A DNA stretch of 22,748 nucleotides from Bacillota bacterium (lineage in GTDB: Bacteria > Bacillota > Clostridia > Oscillospirales > Ruminococcaceae). Below are positions 1-9,103 of the stretch, piece after piece. The notes under the pieces are model-generated. The model worked only from the letters and a program-made list of their open reading frames with translations. It was not told the origin of the DNA and did not search any database. The stretch spans positions 1-22,748 of the forward strand of contig JAEYXR010000020.1 in NCBI GenBank assembly GCA_023431215.1. The letters are read 5' to 3'. The position numbers were made by a program, and so were the translations under genes. Positions within the stretch are counted from its first letter, which is position 1. The number at the start of each line of letters is the position of its first letter.

Positions 1-546
1 GGTCAGATGATGGAACCTGTTTCTTTTCCTGATGTAGTTAACCTTCAGCAGGCCGAAAAGCCTTGGGCGGTTACCGGCCATGAAAATAAACGTCAGCACA
101 ATATTGTCAACTCTCTTTATTTAAAGCCGGATGAGCTGGAAAAAGTAGTGCTGGAGCGCTTTGAACGTTATAAGCAAGTAGAAGCAGAAGAACAGCGCTT
201 TGAAGAGTATCTCTGCGACGATGCCCAGTATTTTATCACTGCATTTGGTGCTTCTTCTCGTATTGCCAAGACTGCTATCGACATGGTACGTGCCGAAGGC
301 ATTAAGGCAGGCATGATTCGCCCAATAACCCTTTGGCCTTTCCCAAAAGATATTATTCGGCAGCGAGCCAAGCAGGCAAAAGGCTTTTTGTCTGTAGAAA
401 TGAGCATGGGCCAGATGGTGGATGATGTTCGCCTTGTTGTAAACGGCACTGTACCGGTAGAATTTTTTGGACGCACCGGCGGAATGATTCCTACCCCTGT
501 TGAGGTAGCCAATGCATTGAGAAAAATGGCTGGAGGTGACAAGTAA
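1..546 (+). CDS. vorB: 2-oxoacid:ferredoxin oxidoreductase alpha subunit, C-terminal part (VorB/KorA-like)
   Basis: This is the C-terminal half of the alpha subunit of a coenzyme-A-dependent 2-oxoacid:ferredoxin oxidoreductase, a cytoplasmic enzyme that oxidatively decarboxylates a 2-oxoacid to acyl-CoA and reduces ferredoxin. The reading frame is open to the first base, so the gene begins upstream; the ATG at 7 is internal. About 181 residues remain of a subunit that is usually near 350. The visible part includes the segment TAFGASSRIAKTA, which resembles the transketolase C-terminal-like domain, and a FGRTGGMIPTP tail typical of VorB/KorA proteins. The stop codon overlaps the beta-subunit start (TAATG), so the two are probably translationally coupled. 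The substrate (branched-chain 2-oxoacid or 2-oxoglutarate) cannot be decided from sequence alone; VorB is the usual label for clostridial members. Confidence 0.88.
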   Translation, partial: GQMMEPVSFPDVVNLQQAEKPWAVTGHENKRQHNIVNSLYLKPDELEKVVLERFERYKQVEAEEQRFEEYLCDDAQYFITAFGASSRIAKTAIDMVRAEGIKAGMIRPITLWPFPKDIIRQRAKQAKGFLSVEMSMGQMVDDVRLVVNGTVPVEFFGRTGGMIPTPVEVANALRKMAGGDK

Positions 547-1298
547 TGGCTGTTGTGTATGAAAAATCTAAAATGCTTACAGATGCTCCTATGCATTACT
601 GTCCTGGCTGTACCCATGGTATCATCCATAAGCTGGTGGCAGAGGTGCTGGAAGAGTTGGGTGTTGGGGGCAAGACTATCGGTGTTGCACCTGTAGGCTG
701 CGCCGTTATGGCATACGATTATTTTGATTGTGATATGGTACAGGCTCCCCATGGCCGTGCACCTGCAGTGGCCACAGGAATTAAGCGTGTAAACCCTGAA
801 AATGTGGTGTTTACCTACCAGGGTGATGGTGACCTTGCTGCTATTGGTACTGCCGAAACAGTACATGCCGCCACCAGAGGCGAAAACATTACAATTATCT
901 TTGTTAACAATGCTATTTATGGTATGACCGGCGGTCAAATGGCTCCTACCACTATGCCCGGGCAGGTTACTCAAACCTCTCCCTACGGCAGAGACCCAAA
1001 AGCGGCAGGTTTCCCTGTTAGGGTCAGTGAAATGCTCTCCACCTTATCCGGTGTTGCTTACTGCGAGCGTGTTACTGTCAATACCGTACCCGCTATCCGT
1101 AAGGCAAAGGCAGCTATTAAGAAAGCATTTACTGCCCAAATTGAAAAGAAGGGCTTTACCATTGTCGAGGTGGTTTCCACTTGTCCTACCAACTGGGGAC
1201 TTACGCCTGTTGAAGCTCTGGATTGGCTGGAAGATAAAATGCTTCCTTATTATCCTCTGGGAGTGTACATGGATAGAACAGAGGAGGGCGTTTTTTAA
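546..1298 (+). CDS. vorA: 2-oxoacid:ferredoxin oxidoreductase beta subunit (TPP-binding)
   Basis: This 250-residue protein is the thiamine-pyrophosphate-binding subunit of the same oxidoreductase. The N-terminal CPGC at residues 19-22 is the conserved cysteine/glycine motif of the family. The TPP/Mg2+ site is visible as GDGD around residues 93-96, followed by NN at 121-122 and IYGMTGGQ. The length matches stand-alone beta subunits of four-subunit enzymes. The start ATG shares its first base with the alpha-subunit stop, and the C-terminus overlaps the gamma-subunit start in the same TAATG manner. Its position between alpha and gamma is the normal Vor/Kor order. The substrate is uncertain, as for the alpha subunit, and KorB is an equally valid name. 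Confidence 0.93.
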   Translation: MAVVYEKSKMLTDAPMHYCPGCTHGIIHKLVAEVLEELGVGGKTIGVAPVGCAVMAYDYFDCDMVQAPHGRAPAVATGIKRVNPENVVFTYQGDGDLAAIGTAETVHAATRGENITIIFVNNAIYGMTGGQMAPTTMPGQVTQTSPYGRDPKAAGFPVRVSEMLSTLSGVAYCERVTVNTVPAIRKAKAAIKKAFTAQIEKKGFTIVEVVSTCPTNWGLTPVEALDWLEDKMLPYYPLGVYMDRTEEGVF

Positions 1299-1837
1299 TG
1301 AAGAGCTGGAATTTTGTATTTGCAGGCTTTGGCGGGCAGGGCATTCTGTTTGCCGGTAAGGTAGCAGCCTACACAGGTCTTATTGACAGCCGTGAAGTGT
1401 CTTGGCTGCCCTCTTATGGCCCCGAAATGCGCGGAGGCACAGCCAACTGCAGCGTGTGCCTTTCTGACGCAGGCATTGGTTCTCCTTTGGTACTCCAGCC
1501 CGATGCCATTGTGGTAATGAATAAACCATCCTGCGATAAATTCATCAATACCGTTGTGCCCGGCGGCGTAGCTATTGTGGACAGTACGCTGGTAACAGAC
1601 AAGGTTAGCCGTAACGATATTCAGGTGGTTTCTATTCCCGCTACCAAGTTGGCACAGGAAAATGACATTCCAAAGCTTGCCAACCTTATCATGCTGGGAG
1701 GGTTGTTAAAAGCAACAGGCTTTACCTCTACTGAAACTTTAAAAAAAGCCATTGAAAAATGTGTACCAGCCAGCAAACCTGAACTAATTGAGTTAAATCT
1801 GAAGGCTATTGCCATTGGAGAAAGCTACACCGACTAA
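1298..1837 (+). CDS. 2-oxoacid:ferredoxin oxidoreductase gamma subunit
   Basis: This 179-residue protein is the gamma subunit of the 2-oxoacid oxidoreductase (VorC/KorC-like). It opens with the family's glycine-rich segment GFGGQGILFAGK at residues 8-19, followed by SYGPEMRGGTANC, both characteristic of the catalytic-domain gamma family. Its ATG overlaps the beta-subunit stop by one base, so it is the third coupled gene of the operon. No small ferredoxin-like delta subunit follows; in clostridial operons that gene normally lies upstream of alpha, which is outside this window. The transcription unit ends at the hairpin terminator 25 bases downstream. Confidence 0.93.
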   Translation: MKSWNFVFAGFGGQGILFAGKVAAYTGLIDSREVSWLPSYGPEMRGGTANCSVCLSDAGIGSPLVLQPDAIVVMNKPSCDKFINTVVPGGVAIVDSTLVTDKVSRNDIQVVSIPATKLAQENDIPKLANLIMLGGLLKATGFTSTETLKKAIEKCVPASKPELIELNLKAIAIGESYTD

Positions 1838-1861
1838 TTTATTAATATAAATGGATATTAG

Positions 1862-1895
1862 CAAAAGCGACATGATTTTAATCATGTCGCTTTTG
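1862..1895 (+). terminator. Rho-independent terminator of the oxidoreductase operon
   Basis: A perfect 16-base inverted repeat runs 1862-1877 and 1880-1895 (CAAAAGCGACATGATT and its complement) around a two-base centre. A T-rich tract continues to about 1911. It lies 25 bases after the gamma-subunit stop, so it closes the operon and separates it from addBA. Confidence 0.9.
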
Positions 1896-1940
1896 TCTTA
1901 TCTTCTTTTTTAACTCAAACTATGATAAAATTAAATTTAA

Positions 1941-1997
1941 TTGAGCATTCAGGGCGCCGAATACTCTCGTATTTTATATCATTGGTTATATGCTCAA
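1941..1997 (+). promoter_or_regulatory. possible structured element upstream of addB
   Basis: The 275-base gap between the oxidoreductase operon and addB has no gene. Within it an 8-base inverted repeat (TTGAGCAT at 1941-1948, ATGCTCAA at 1990-1997) encloses a small hairpin AATAC-TCTC-GTATT at 1960-1973. In RNA this would form a closing stem with an internal stem-loop. I recognise no known riboswitch or RNA family in it. The arms are short and chance is possible. Confidence 0.2.
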
Positions 1998-2045
1998 AAT
2001 GCCTGCTGGTGCAATTGCAGTAGTTATAAAGCTCAGTTGTTAGAT

Positions 2046-2063
2046 TATAGTAAAAGTTTACTA
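2046..2063 (+). promoter_or_regulatory. possible addB -10 box overlapped by a palindrome
   Basis: A TATAGT hexamer at 2046-2051 could be a -10 box, but no good -35 box sits 16-18 bases upstream (TTATAA at 2024-2029 is the nearest). It is overlapped by the inverted repeat TAGTAAA-AG-TTTACTA at 2048-2063. That arrangement would suit a repressor operator, but it may also be chance in AT-rich DNA. Confidence 0.25.
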
Positions 2064-2112
2064 AAAATGATTAAAAAATTTTTTTAGGAAAGTATGACAA
2101 GGAGGCAACAAT

Positions 2113-5100
2113 ATGCTGCAGCTGGTTATGGGGCGAGCCGGAACAGGCAAAACCACTATGATACTGGATCAGGCAATAGAAAGTGCCCGTATGGGTCAGT
2201 ATGTCATGCTGATAGTGCCGGAACAATTTTCTTTTGAAACGGAAAAAGCCATTTATACCACTTTACATGGCAGCGATGCCATGCGAATGGATGTGTTAAG
2301 TTTTAGTCGCTTGGCTGAAAACATTTTTAGGACATATGGTGGGTTGGCTCGAAAGAGATTAAATGATATGTCAAGACTGGTCTTGATGAAGCTTGCACTG
2401 AAAGAAACGGCAGATAACTTGCAGGTTTATCAAAGACAAAGCGATAAAACCACCTTCGTTACCACTATGCTGGAAACAGTGGAGGAATTAAAAAGCAGCG
2501 GAACAGCTCCTTGGCAGCTACAGGAGGTTGCAAACCAGGCACAATCAGCCCACCTAAAAGCAAAATTGAAGGATATTTCACTGATATACGAAGCATACCA
2601 AGCTATTATAGACCGAGATTATGAAGATCCTCTTGATGATATTGCCAAAGCATCCCGTTTAACTTGCGAAAAAAACTTTTTTGCAGGAAAAACAATTTAT
2701 ATTGATGGCTTTGATTTTTTTAGCCCTCCCGAAAGGGAACTAATTCAAAATATGATGATCCAGGCTTGGCAGATAACGGTGGCATTGTCGGCAGATGGGT
2801 TGGAGTATCGTGGAGAAACTGATATTTTTTTAAGCCAAAAAAGAACAGCTCATCAGTTAATAACTTTTGCCAGGGCAAACGGCATCAGCGTAAAATCTCC
2901 GGTTATGCTGACAGAGATTATCCGTACAAGCTCTCAAGCGCTGCATTCGGTTGAAGCATTGCTAAGAGGGGAGAACCCCGACCCTGCGCTTGATGCACAA
3001 GGTATTAAGCTGGTTTTGTGCAGCCAAAAATACGAAGAAGCCCGCTTTGCAGCCGCACAAATCCATGCCTTAGTGCGAGAAAAGGGGATGAGGTATCGAG
3101 ATTTTGCCATTGTATGCCGCAACATGGATGATTATGAACTCCCTGTTTCTGAGGCATTTGCAGACTATAAAATTCCAATTTTTTATGATAAAAAGGAATC
3201 TGCCATGACACAACCCATTGCGGTAACGGCAATGGCGGCACTGGACGCAGTAAGAGGCACCTATAAAACCGAGGCTATTTTAAAGCTTGCAAGATCTCCA
3301 GCATTAGGATTAAATGCTCATCAGGTGGCAAAGCTTGAAAACTATTGTTACGTTTGGACAGTAGAGGGTAAAAGCTGGCTGGAGCCTTTTCGTAATGACC
3401 CTGCCGGTATCAGCGGTGCGGCCCCTGAAAGCTACCGTGAAGAATTATCAGAAGTTGAAACTATCAGAAAAACATTGATGAAGCCACTTTCGACTTTGAA
3501 AAAATCGCTTACCGGGTGTGACGGAAGGGGTTTTGTATTGGGGCTATACGAGTATTTGGAAACGGTACATGCCTTGGATAATTTAAGAAATTATTTTACG
3601 AGCGAGTACCCTGATGATGACACCTTTATTCAGCATAATGATGCATTGTGGGGGATGATGGTGGATATTATGGACCTGTTTTGCGATACGCTGGGGCAGG
3701 TGCGGTATCCCGTTTCTGTATTTACAGAGTTATTCGGTCTTGCGCTGAGCTGCGCAGAGCTTGGCAGTATCCCCAATACGTTGGATCAAGCCATAGTAGG
3801 GTCTGCCGATCGGGTTCGCCTTCGCTCTCCCAAAATTCTTTTTGCAATAGGGCTTAACGAAGGTGTTTTTCCTGCACAGTATCAATCTCATGGCGTTTTT
3901 ACCGATGCAGAACGCGCTGATCTAATCCGGCAAGGGGTGGAGATTTCCAGCCCCTGCTATGAATGGACGTTGCTGGAACGGTTCTACCTTTATAGGACTA
4001 TGTGTGCGCCAAGAGAACAGCTATATGTATCCTGTGCTGTTTCGGACGTAAAAGGGGAGCCAAGGGAGCCTTCTGCTGCCATGCAGCAGCTTTTGGAGTG
4101 TTTTCCACAGGCTGTTATGAAGGTCGAGGAGCTGGAGCCGGAGTTTTTTGTTGCAAATTTGGAAACGGTTATGAGCCAGTATGCAAGGGAATACCGCGCA
4201 GGAAATGTGATGGCTGCTACACTAAGAGAGCTACTGGTTCGACAAGGGCTTTCCTCTTTCGCAGAGGCTATCAACCGCTCTGGAAAGGATGCCCCGGCAG
4301 ATAACATTGCCCCCGAAACGGCTGATTTGCTTTTGCGCGGTAAAATAAGTGTTTCTCCCACTAAAATAGAGAATTTTTATAAGTGTCCCTATTTATTTTA
4401 CTGTGATAATTTGCTTCGGCTTCGTCCTCGCAGGCGAGTCGCTTATACACCGTTAGAATCTGGTTCGGCCATTCATTATGTGCTGGAGATACTGCTGAAA
4501 GAGGTTGGCGGGCATGGCATTAGCCGTATGGATGATAATACCCTGATGCTAAAAACACAGGAATTGTTGCAGCAGTATATCAAACTGATGGTGCCGGACA
4601 CTTCCCAGCTGGCAAGCCGCTTTCAATACCAGTTTCAGCGTTTGGTAAAGGTGCTGTGTACCATTCTTCGCCACATTGGAACGGAGTTTGAGCAAAGTCT
4701 TTTTGTTGCCGCCGGTATGGAGGTGCCTGTTGGACCGGGACAGACAATAGAGCCTCGGCCCGTGCTGGCAGACAATGGCACGCCCATTGAGATGGTAGGG
4801 AAAATTGACCGAGTAGACGTTTATGAAGAAGGGGAAGAACGTTTTGCAAGGGTAATTGATTACAAGTCAGGCGGCAAAGATTTTAAGCTGGAAGACGTAA
4901 TGTATGGACTTAATATGCAGATGTTGGTGTATCTGTTTTGCCTATGCGACGATACTCACAGCCCTTTTGGCAAGGTTCGCCCTGCCGGTATTCTTTATAT
5001 GCCCGGCAAGGTTACCATAGCCGATGCAGCACCTGATGCTGACCAGGGAGAGGTACAAAGTCTGATTGAAGATACTCTGAAGATGAAAGGCGTTTTGCTG

Positions 5101-5439
5101 GATGATGAACGGGTGCTGCGGGCTATGGAGCGGGAGTTGGAGGGCAAATATATTCCGGCAAAGCTGAACAAAAAATCGCCATCCCTCAGCAGTAGCTCAC
5201 GGGTAAAGAGTCAGGCGGAGTTTGAGGCAATTCGCAAGCTAGTATACCAAAACATACTGGAGATGGCCAACAGACTGACAGGTGGTAAAGTTGCCCCCAT
5301 GCCGGTGCGTGGTGCAGCCCAAAATCCCTGTGAGTACTGTGATTATGGTTTGTTGTGCAACAACCGCAACGGTAATTGCTTTAAAGATATTACCAAACAG
5401 CCAGACGATGGTAAAAGAGGAGGTGAACAGGATGGCTGA
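2113..5439 (+). CDS. addB: ATP-dependent helicase/nuclease subunit B, AddB
   Basis: AddB is the second subunit of the AddAB helicase-nuclease, which resects double-strand breaks for RecA-dependent repair in many Firmicutes. The 1108-residue length is close to the usual 1100-1170. Walker A (GRAGTGKTT, residues 7-15) is at the extreme N-terminus, as in the family. The C-terminal nuclease domain shows D899, D916 and K918 (IDRVD...IDYKSG). Four cysteines, C758, C1073, C1076 and C1082, reproduce the spacing of the 4Fe-4S cluster that staples the nuclease domain in Bacillus AddB. The start follows AAGGAGG at the right distance. The 3' end overlaps the addA start by 8 bases, implying coupled synthesis of the two subunits. 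No frameshift or missing catalytic residue is seen. Confidence 0.97.
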   Translation: MLQLVMGRAGTGKTTMILDQAIESARMGQYVMLIVPEQFSFETEKAIYTTLHGSDAMRMDVLSFSRLAENIFRTYGGLARKRLNDMSRLVLMKLALKETADNLQVYQRQSDKTTFVTTMLETVEELKSSGTAPWQLQEVANQAQSAHLKAKLKDISLIYEAYQAIIDRDYEDPLDDIAKASRLTCEKNFFAGKTIYIDGFDFFSPPERELIQNMMIQAWQITVALSADGLEYRGETDIFLSQKRTAHQLITFARANGISVKSPVMLTEIIRTSSQALHSVEALLRGENPDPALDAQGIKLVLCSQKYEEARFAAAQIHALVREKGMRYRDFAIVCRNMDDYELPVSEAFADYKIPIFYDKKESAMTQPIAVTAMAALDAVRGTYKTEAILKLARSPALGLNAHQVAKLENYCYVWTVEGKSWLEPFRNDPAGISGAAPESYREELSEVETIRKTLMKPLSTLKKSLTGCDGRGFVLGLYEYLETVHALDNLRNYFTSEYPDDDTFIQHNDALWGMMVDIMDLFCDTLGQVRYPVSVFTELFGLALSCAELGSIPNTLDQAIVGSADRVRLRSPKILFAIGLNEGVFPAQYQSHGVFTDAERADLIRQGVEISSPCYEWTLLERFYLYRTMCAPREQLYVSCAVSDVKGEPREPSAAMQQLLECFPQAVMKVEELEPEFFVANLETVMSQYAREYRAGNVMAATLRELLVRQGLSSFAEAINRSGKDAPADNIAPETADLLLRGKISVSPTKIENFYKCPYLFYCDNLLRLRPRRRVAYTPLESGSAIHYVLEILLKEVGGHGISRMDDNTLMLKTQELLQQYIKLMVPDTSQLASRFQYQFQRLVKVLCTILRHIGTEFEQSLFVAAGMEVPVGPGQTIEPRPVLADNGTPIEMVGKIDRVDVYEEGEERFARVIDYKSGGKDFKLEDVMYGLNMQMLVYLFCLCDDTHSPFGKVRPAGILYMPGKVTIADAAPDADQGEVQSLIEDTLKMKGVLLDDERVLRAMERELEGKYIPAKLNKKSPSLSSSSRVKSQAEFEAIRKLVYQNILEMANRLTGGKVAPMPVRGAAQNPCEYCDYGLLCNNRNGNCFKDITKQPDDGKRGGEQDG

Positions 5440-8400
5440 GGTACAGTGGACACCGGAACAGCAGGCTGCCATTGAAGGAAGGGGCGGCAGTATTTTGGTA
5501 ACAGCTGCTGCCGGGAGTGGTAAAACTGCCGTACTGGTTGAGCGCGTCGTTCGCCAGATTACTCGTGAAAACAACCCCATTGATGCAGACAAATTGCTGG
5601 TAGCCACATTTTCCAATGCAGCCGCGGCAGAAATGAAAAGAAGAATATCCAAAAAATTGTGGGAAATGGCCAGAGAAAATCCGGATAACAGTCGCCTGGC
5701 AAGACAGCAGGTGCTGTTGGAGTCTGCACAAATCAGTACCATCCATTCCTTCTGCATCTCTCTGCTTCGCAGCTATTTTCAGGAGCTCAGTCTTCCTGCA
5801 TCCTTTCGTATTGCAGAGGAGCAGGAGCTGAATGTGTTGCGGATGCAAACTGTTAAGCAGGTGTTGGAAACACAGTATGCCCAGGGTGATGAGTCGTTTT
5901 TTGATTTGGTAGAGCTTATTTCCAATACCCGCAGTGATGATAACTTGGAACGTACGGTGCTGCAGCTTTATGATTTTGTACGAAACCATCCCTTTTACCA
6001 TAGCTGGCTGGACAGAATGGAAGCACAGTATTTGTATGAGCAGGGAATTGATGGTACGCCATGGGCGCAGATTCTGCTGGACTATGCAAAGGATGAGGTG
6101 GCTTATTGCAATGACTGCATGAGGCTGATACGTGAGCTTGCAGCAGGTGATGAGGCTATGCTGGCAGCGTATGCCCCCACCTTTGATGCAGACGAAACAA
6201 TTATTGAGCGATGCACCTCTGCACTGAAGACAGGTAAGTGGGAAAAGTGCCGTATGGCTTTTGAGCAAGCAGACATGGCGCCACTCAAACGCCTGATGAA
6301 ATATCCTGATGAAGCCAAAAAAGAGTTGGTAAAAAACTACCGAAATGCCATTAAGAAAAAGATTTTGGCGCTGCGAGATACCATTTTTTCGCTTTCGGAT
6401 CAGCAGTATATAGAGGATAATAAAAAGCTTTATCCCATCATCACCAGGCTGTTTTTTATTGTAAAAGAGTTTGATGCTGCTATTGGTGAGGTGAAGCTGG
6501 AGCATAATCTGCTGGATTTTGGAGATTTGGAGCATTATACACTATCGCTGCTGTATGACAAAAAAGGTGATGGCGTACAAAGAAGTAATGTTGCACACCA
6601 GCTGTCGTTGCAATATGAAGAAATTTTAATTGATGAATATCAGGATACCAATGAAACGCAGGAGATGATTTTTTCTGCTATTTCCCGGGATGGGGCAAAC
6701 CTGTTTATGGTGGGGGATGTCAAGCAAAGCATCTATCGTTTTCGTCAGGCACGGCCGGAGATATTTTTGGCCAAAAAGTCCAGCTATGCGGCATACGACG
6801 GTAAAATATTCCCGTCAAAAATTGCCCTCAACGCAAATTTTCGTACTCGCAAACAAACCACCGGGCTAATCAATTATCTGTTTACCATGCTCATGAACCC
6901 TACAATTGGTGAGATGTATTATGAAGCAGAGGATAGGCTGGAAGCAAGGGCCGCTTATGAAGAATGTACGGATTGTGCCGTTCACTTTACAGTGGTAGAT
7001 ACAGACAGTGATATGCAGAGGACAGAATCACTATCTGCCGAGGCGCATTGGGTAGCTTCAAAAATATCTCAGCTTTTGCAAAATGGCACCATGATTCAGG
7101 GAAAAACCGGTATGCGCCCACTGGAGCCGGGAGATATTTGCATCTTGCTGCGTTCTCCCAAAAGCAGAGCCGGTGTATTTGAGCAGTGTTTAAAGGAATT
7201 GGACATTGGCTGCTGGTCGGACCGGGCAGGTGGCTTTTTGGAAGCGTCAGAAATTGCGGCCATCATTTCTTTCTTGCGGTTGATAACCAATCCACTGCTT
7301 GATTTGGAGCTGGCGAAGGTGTTGCGTTCTCCATTATACGGTTTTAGCTCTGATGATTTGGGTATTCTTCGTAGCAAAGGTAAGAGAAAAAACCTTTTTG
7401 TACAGCTAAAAATGCAGGCTGAGTTGGGCAACGAGCTTTGTATAGGCTTTTTGAAGGACTATGAACACGTACGTAAGTTGTCAGTAACGGCTCCGGTGGA
7501 TGAAGTCTTGTTGGAAATTTACCATCTAACCGGTGTGCTGCACAAGGTGCAGGCAATGACGGGTGGCGACGAAAAACGTGCCAATTTGCAGCTTCTGAGC
7601 GAATACGCTGCCTCTTATCGCCAAAGCAGTGGTGGGGCGGTGGATGGATTTGTTACATATTTGTCTGCCTTAGAGGAATATGGATACGACCTGCCATCAG
7701 CCTCTGTTGCCAAACAAAACAGTGTGTCAATCATGAGTGTGCATAAATCCAAAGGTTTGGAATTTCCTGTGGTATTCTTTTGCGATACTGCGGCAAAATT
7801 TAATATGATGGATTTAAATGCAAACACTTTGTTGCATCCGGATTTGGGCTTTGCCTGTGTACTGAGGGATAACCGTAGGTTGTGTCAACACAAGACACTG
7901 CAATACTGGGCTATGCGTATCGAAAACAAACGAGCCATGCTGTCGGAGGAACTGAGGATTTTGTATGTGGCACTTACCCGTGCAAAAGAACATTTGTATA
8001 TTACTGCATCCGACAAAGAGCTTAAGCTGCTCAATGAATCCGTAAGCAAGCCTATAGAAAACGGTGTGCTGAGCACATGGACCACCCGCTCCGCCAATAG
8101 CTTTTATGACTGGCTTTCAGCGGCACTGGTGCATCATCCCGACTTTGACCGGCAGCTGCTAGAACAGCCAGTAAAAGTGATAAGTGGTGAAGGTGAGCTG
8201 CAGGTTATAACTGTAAAGGCAAATAGCATTACAGAACAAAAAGAGGAAGATTTACAGCAGGAAGAGGCCGAAATGCTACCTGACTTAAAGCTGGTAGAAC
8301 GCCTCGCACAAAAGCTGGGGTATCAATATCCCTATATGGAAGATACCACAACACCCACCAAGATTTCGGTTTCACAGCTTACCCATAAAGTGCAGGAGAA

Positions 8401-8959
8401 AGAATACTTTTTTGCTCGACGGCCAAAGGTTTTGTTGGGTCAAAAGCTTACTCCCACTGAACGCGGGATAGCCGCACATAAGTTTATGCAGTTTGCTAGT
8501 TTTGCGGCAGCGGCTGCCAACCCAGAGGCAGAGATTGAACGGCTATGCAAAGATGGTTTTATTTCCAGCTCGGAGGCTACTAATATTGATAGAAATACCA
8601 TCGCGACATTGTTTCAAAGCGAGGTGGGCAGGCGTATTCTTTCAGCGGATTATATTTACAGAGAAATCAGGTTTTTAAAAGAATTTACGCCTAAGGAACT
8701 CTCTTGTATTGACCCCGAATTTAAGGTGGCGGCCCCTACGGTGGTTCAGGGAATTGCTGACTGTGTATTTGTGGAAAATGGGGTGGGAACAATTGTAGAC
8801 TATAAAACAGACTTGGTAAAAGAAGAGGAAACACTTCGTCAGCGATACTCTTCTCAACTGAAGCTATATAAAGCTATTTTGCAGGAGCATTTAAATATTG
8901 AAATTTCTGAAATGCTTTTATATTCATTTGCATTAAATCGACAAATTGTGGTAAAATAA
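5432..8959 (+). CDS. addA: ATP-dependent helicase/nuclease subunit A, AddA
   Basis: AddA is the UvrD-like 3'-5' helicase plus nuclease subunit of AddAB. I chose the ATG at 5432 because AGGAGGTG lies at 5418-5425 and the protein then begins MAEVQWTPEQQAAI, the family's Q motif. The frame stays open about 50 codons further upstream, but that part lies inside addB and looks unlike AddA. The result is 1175 residues. Visible motifs are Walker A AAGSGKT with K31, motif II DEYQD at 401-405, motif VI YVALTRAKEH near 845-854, and the RecB-type nuclease with H1016, D1110, D1123 and K1125 (GIADCVF...VDYKTD). All catalytic residues are present, so both AddA and AddB nuclease domains look active. Confidence 0.97.
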   Translation: MAEVQWTPEQQAAIEGRGGSILVTAAAGSGKTAVLVERVVRQITRENNPIDADKLLVATFSNAAAAEMKRRISKKLWEMARENPDNSRLARQQVLLESAQISTIHSFCISLLRSYFQELSLPASFRIAEEQELNVLRMQTVKQVLETQYAQGDESFFDLVELISNTRSDDNLERTVLQLYDFVRNHPFYHSWLDRMEAQYLYEQGIDGTPWAQILLDYAKDEVAYCNDCMRLIRELAAGDEAMLAAYAPTFDADETIIERCTSALKTGKWEKCRMAFEQADMAPLKRLMKYPDEAKKELVKNYRNAIKKKILALRDTIFSLSDQQYIEDNKKLYPIITRLFFIVKEFDAAIGEVKLEHNLLDFGDLEHYTLSLLYDKKGDGVQRSNVAHQLSLQYEEILIDEYQDTNETQEMIFSAISRDGANLFMVGDVKQSIYRFRQARPEIFLAKKSSYAAYDGKIFPSKIALNANFRTRKQTTGLINYLFTMLMNPTIGEMYYEAEDRLEARAAYEECTDCAVHFTVVDTDSDMQRTESLSAEAHWVASKISQLLQNGTMIQGKTGMRPLEPGDICILLRSPKSRAGVFEQCLKELDIGCWSDRAGGFLEASEIAAIISFLRLITNPLLDLELAKVLRSPLYGFSSDDLGILRSKGKRKNLFVQLKMQAELGNELCIGFLKDYEHVRKLSVTAPVDEVLLEIYHLTGVLHKVQAMTGGDEKRANLQLLSEYAASYRQSSGGAVDGFVTYLSALEEYGYDLPSASVAKQNSVSIMSVHKSKGLEFPVVFFCDTAAKFNMMDLNANTLLHPDLGFACVLRDNRRLCQHKTLQYWAMRIENKRAMLSEELRILYVALTRAKEHLYITASDKELKLLNESVSKPIENGVLSTWTTRSANSFYDWLSAALVHHPDFDRQLLEQPVKVISGEGELQVITVKANSITEQKEEDLQQEEAEMLPDLKLVERLAQKLGYQYPYMEDTTTPTKISVSQLTHKVQEKEYFFARRPKVLLGQKLTPTERGIAAHKFMQFASFAAAAANPEAEIERLCKDGFISSSEATNIDRNTIATLFQSEVGRRILSADYIYREIRFLKEFTPKELSCIDPEFKVAAPTVVQGIADCVFVENGVGTIVDYKTDLVKEEETLRQRYSSQLKLYKAILQEHLNIEISEMLLYSFALNRQIVVK

Positions 8960-9068
8960 TCAAGCCAACATTTTTTTGAGAGCAGGAGATACAGGACCGG
9001 ATCTGGGGTGTTATATTTAGCCTAAACTCATTTTTGTTGCTTACTTTGCAATTAACAACAAGATACTC

Positions 9069-9097
9069 TTGACACAAAGTGCAGATTCTGATATAGT
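9069..9097 (+). promoter_or_regulatory. sigma-A promoter of the infC-rpmI-rplT operon
   Basis: A consensus -35 box TTGACA at 9069-9074 is separated by exactly 17 bases from TATAGT at 9092-9097 (5 of 6 matches). Transcription should start near 9104, giving a leader of about 150 bases before infC. This is the strongest promoter match in the window and suits a ribosomal-protein operon. Confidence 0.85.
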
Positions 9098-9103
9098 ACT
9101 ATA

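Noticed and set aside
168..974. 268-codon open frame on the minus strand across the alpha and beta oxidoreductase genes
   Set aside because: It is opposite two well-conserved genes, has no recognisable domain or start signal, and looks like an antisense shadow.
5282..5431. 50-codon upstream extension of addA
   Set aside because: The extension is inside addB, has no homology to AddA, and a strong ribosome binding site points to ATG 5432.
5390..6535. 381-codon open frame on the minus strand inside addA
   Set aside because: It lies wholly opposite the conserved AddA helicase domain, with no ribosome binding site and a Leu/Ile/His/Cys-rich composition expected from reading the antisense strand.
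9034..9061. TTGTTG/CAACAA inverted repeat after addA as the addBA terminator
   Set aside because: The stem is short and AT-rich with a 16-base loop and no T-tract. No clear addBA terminator could be found.
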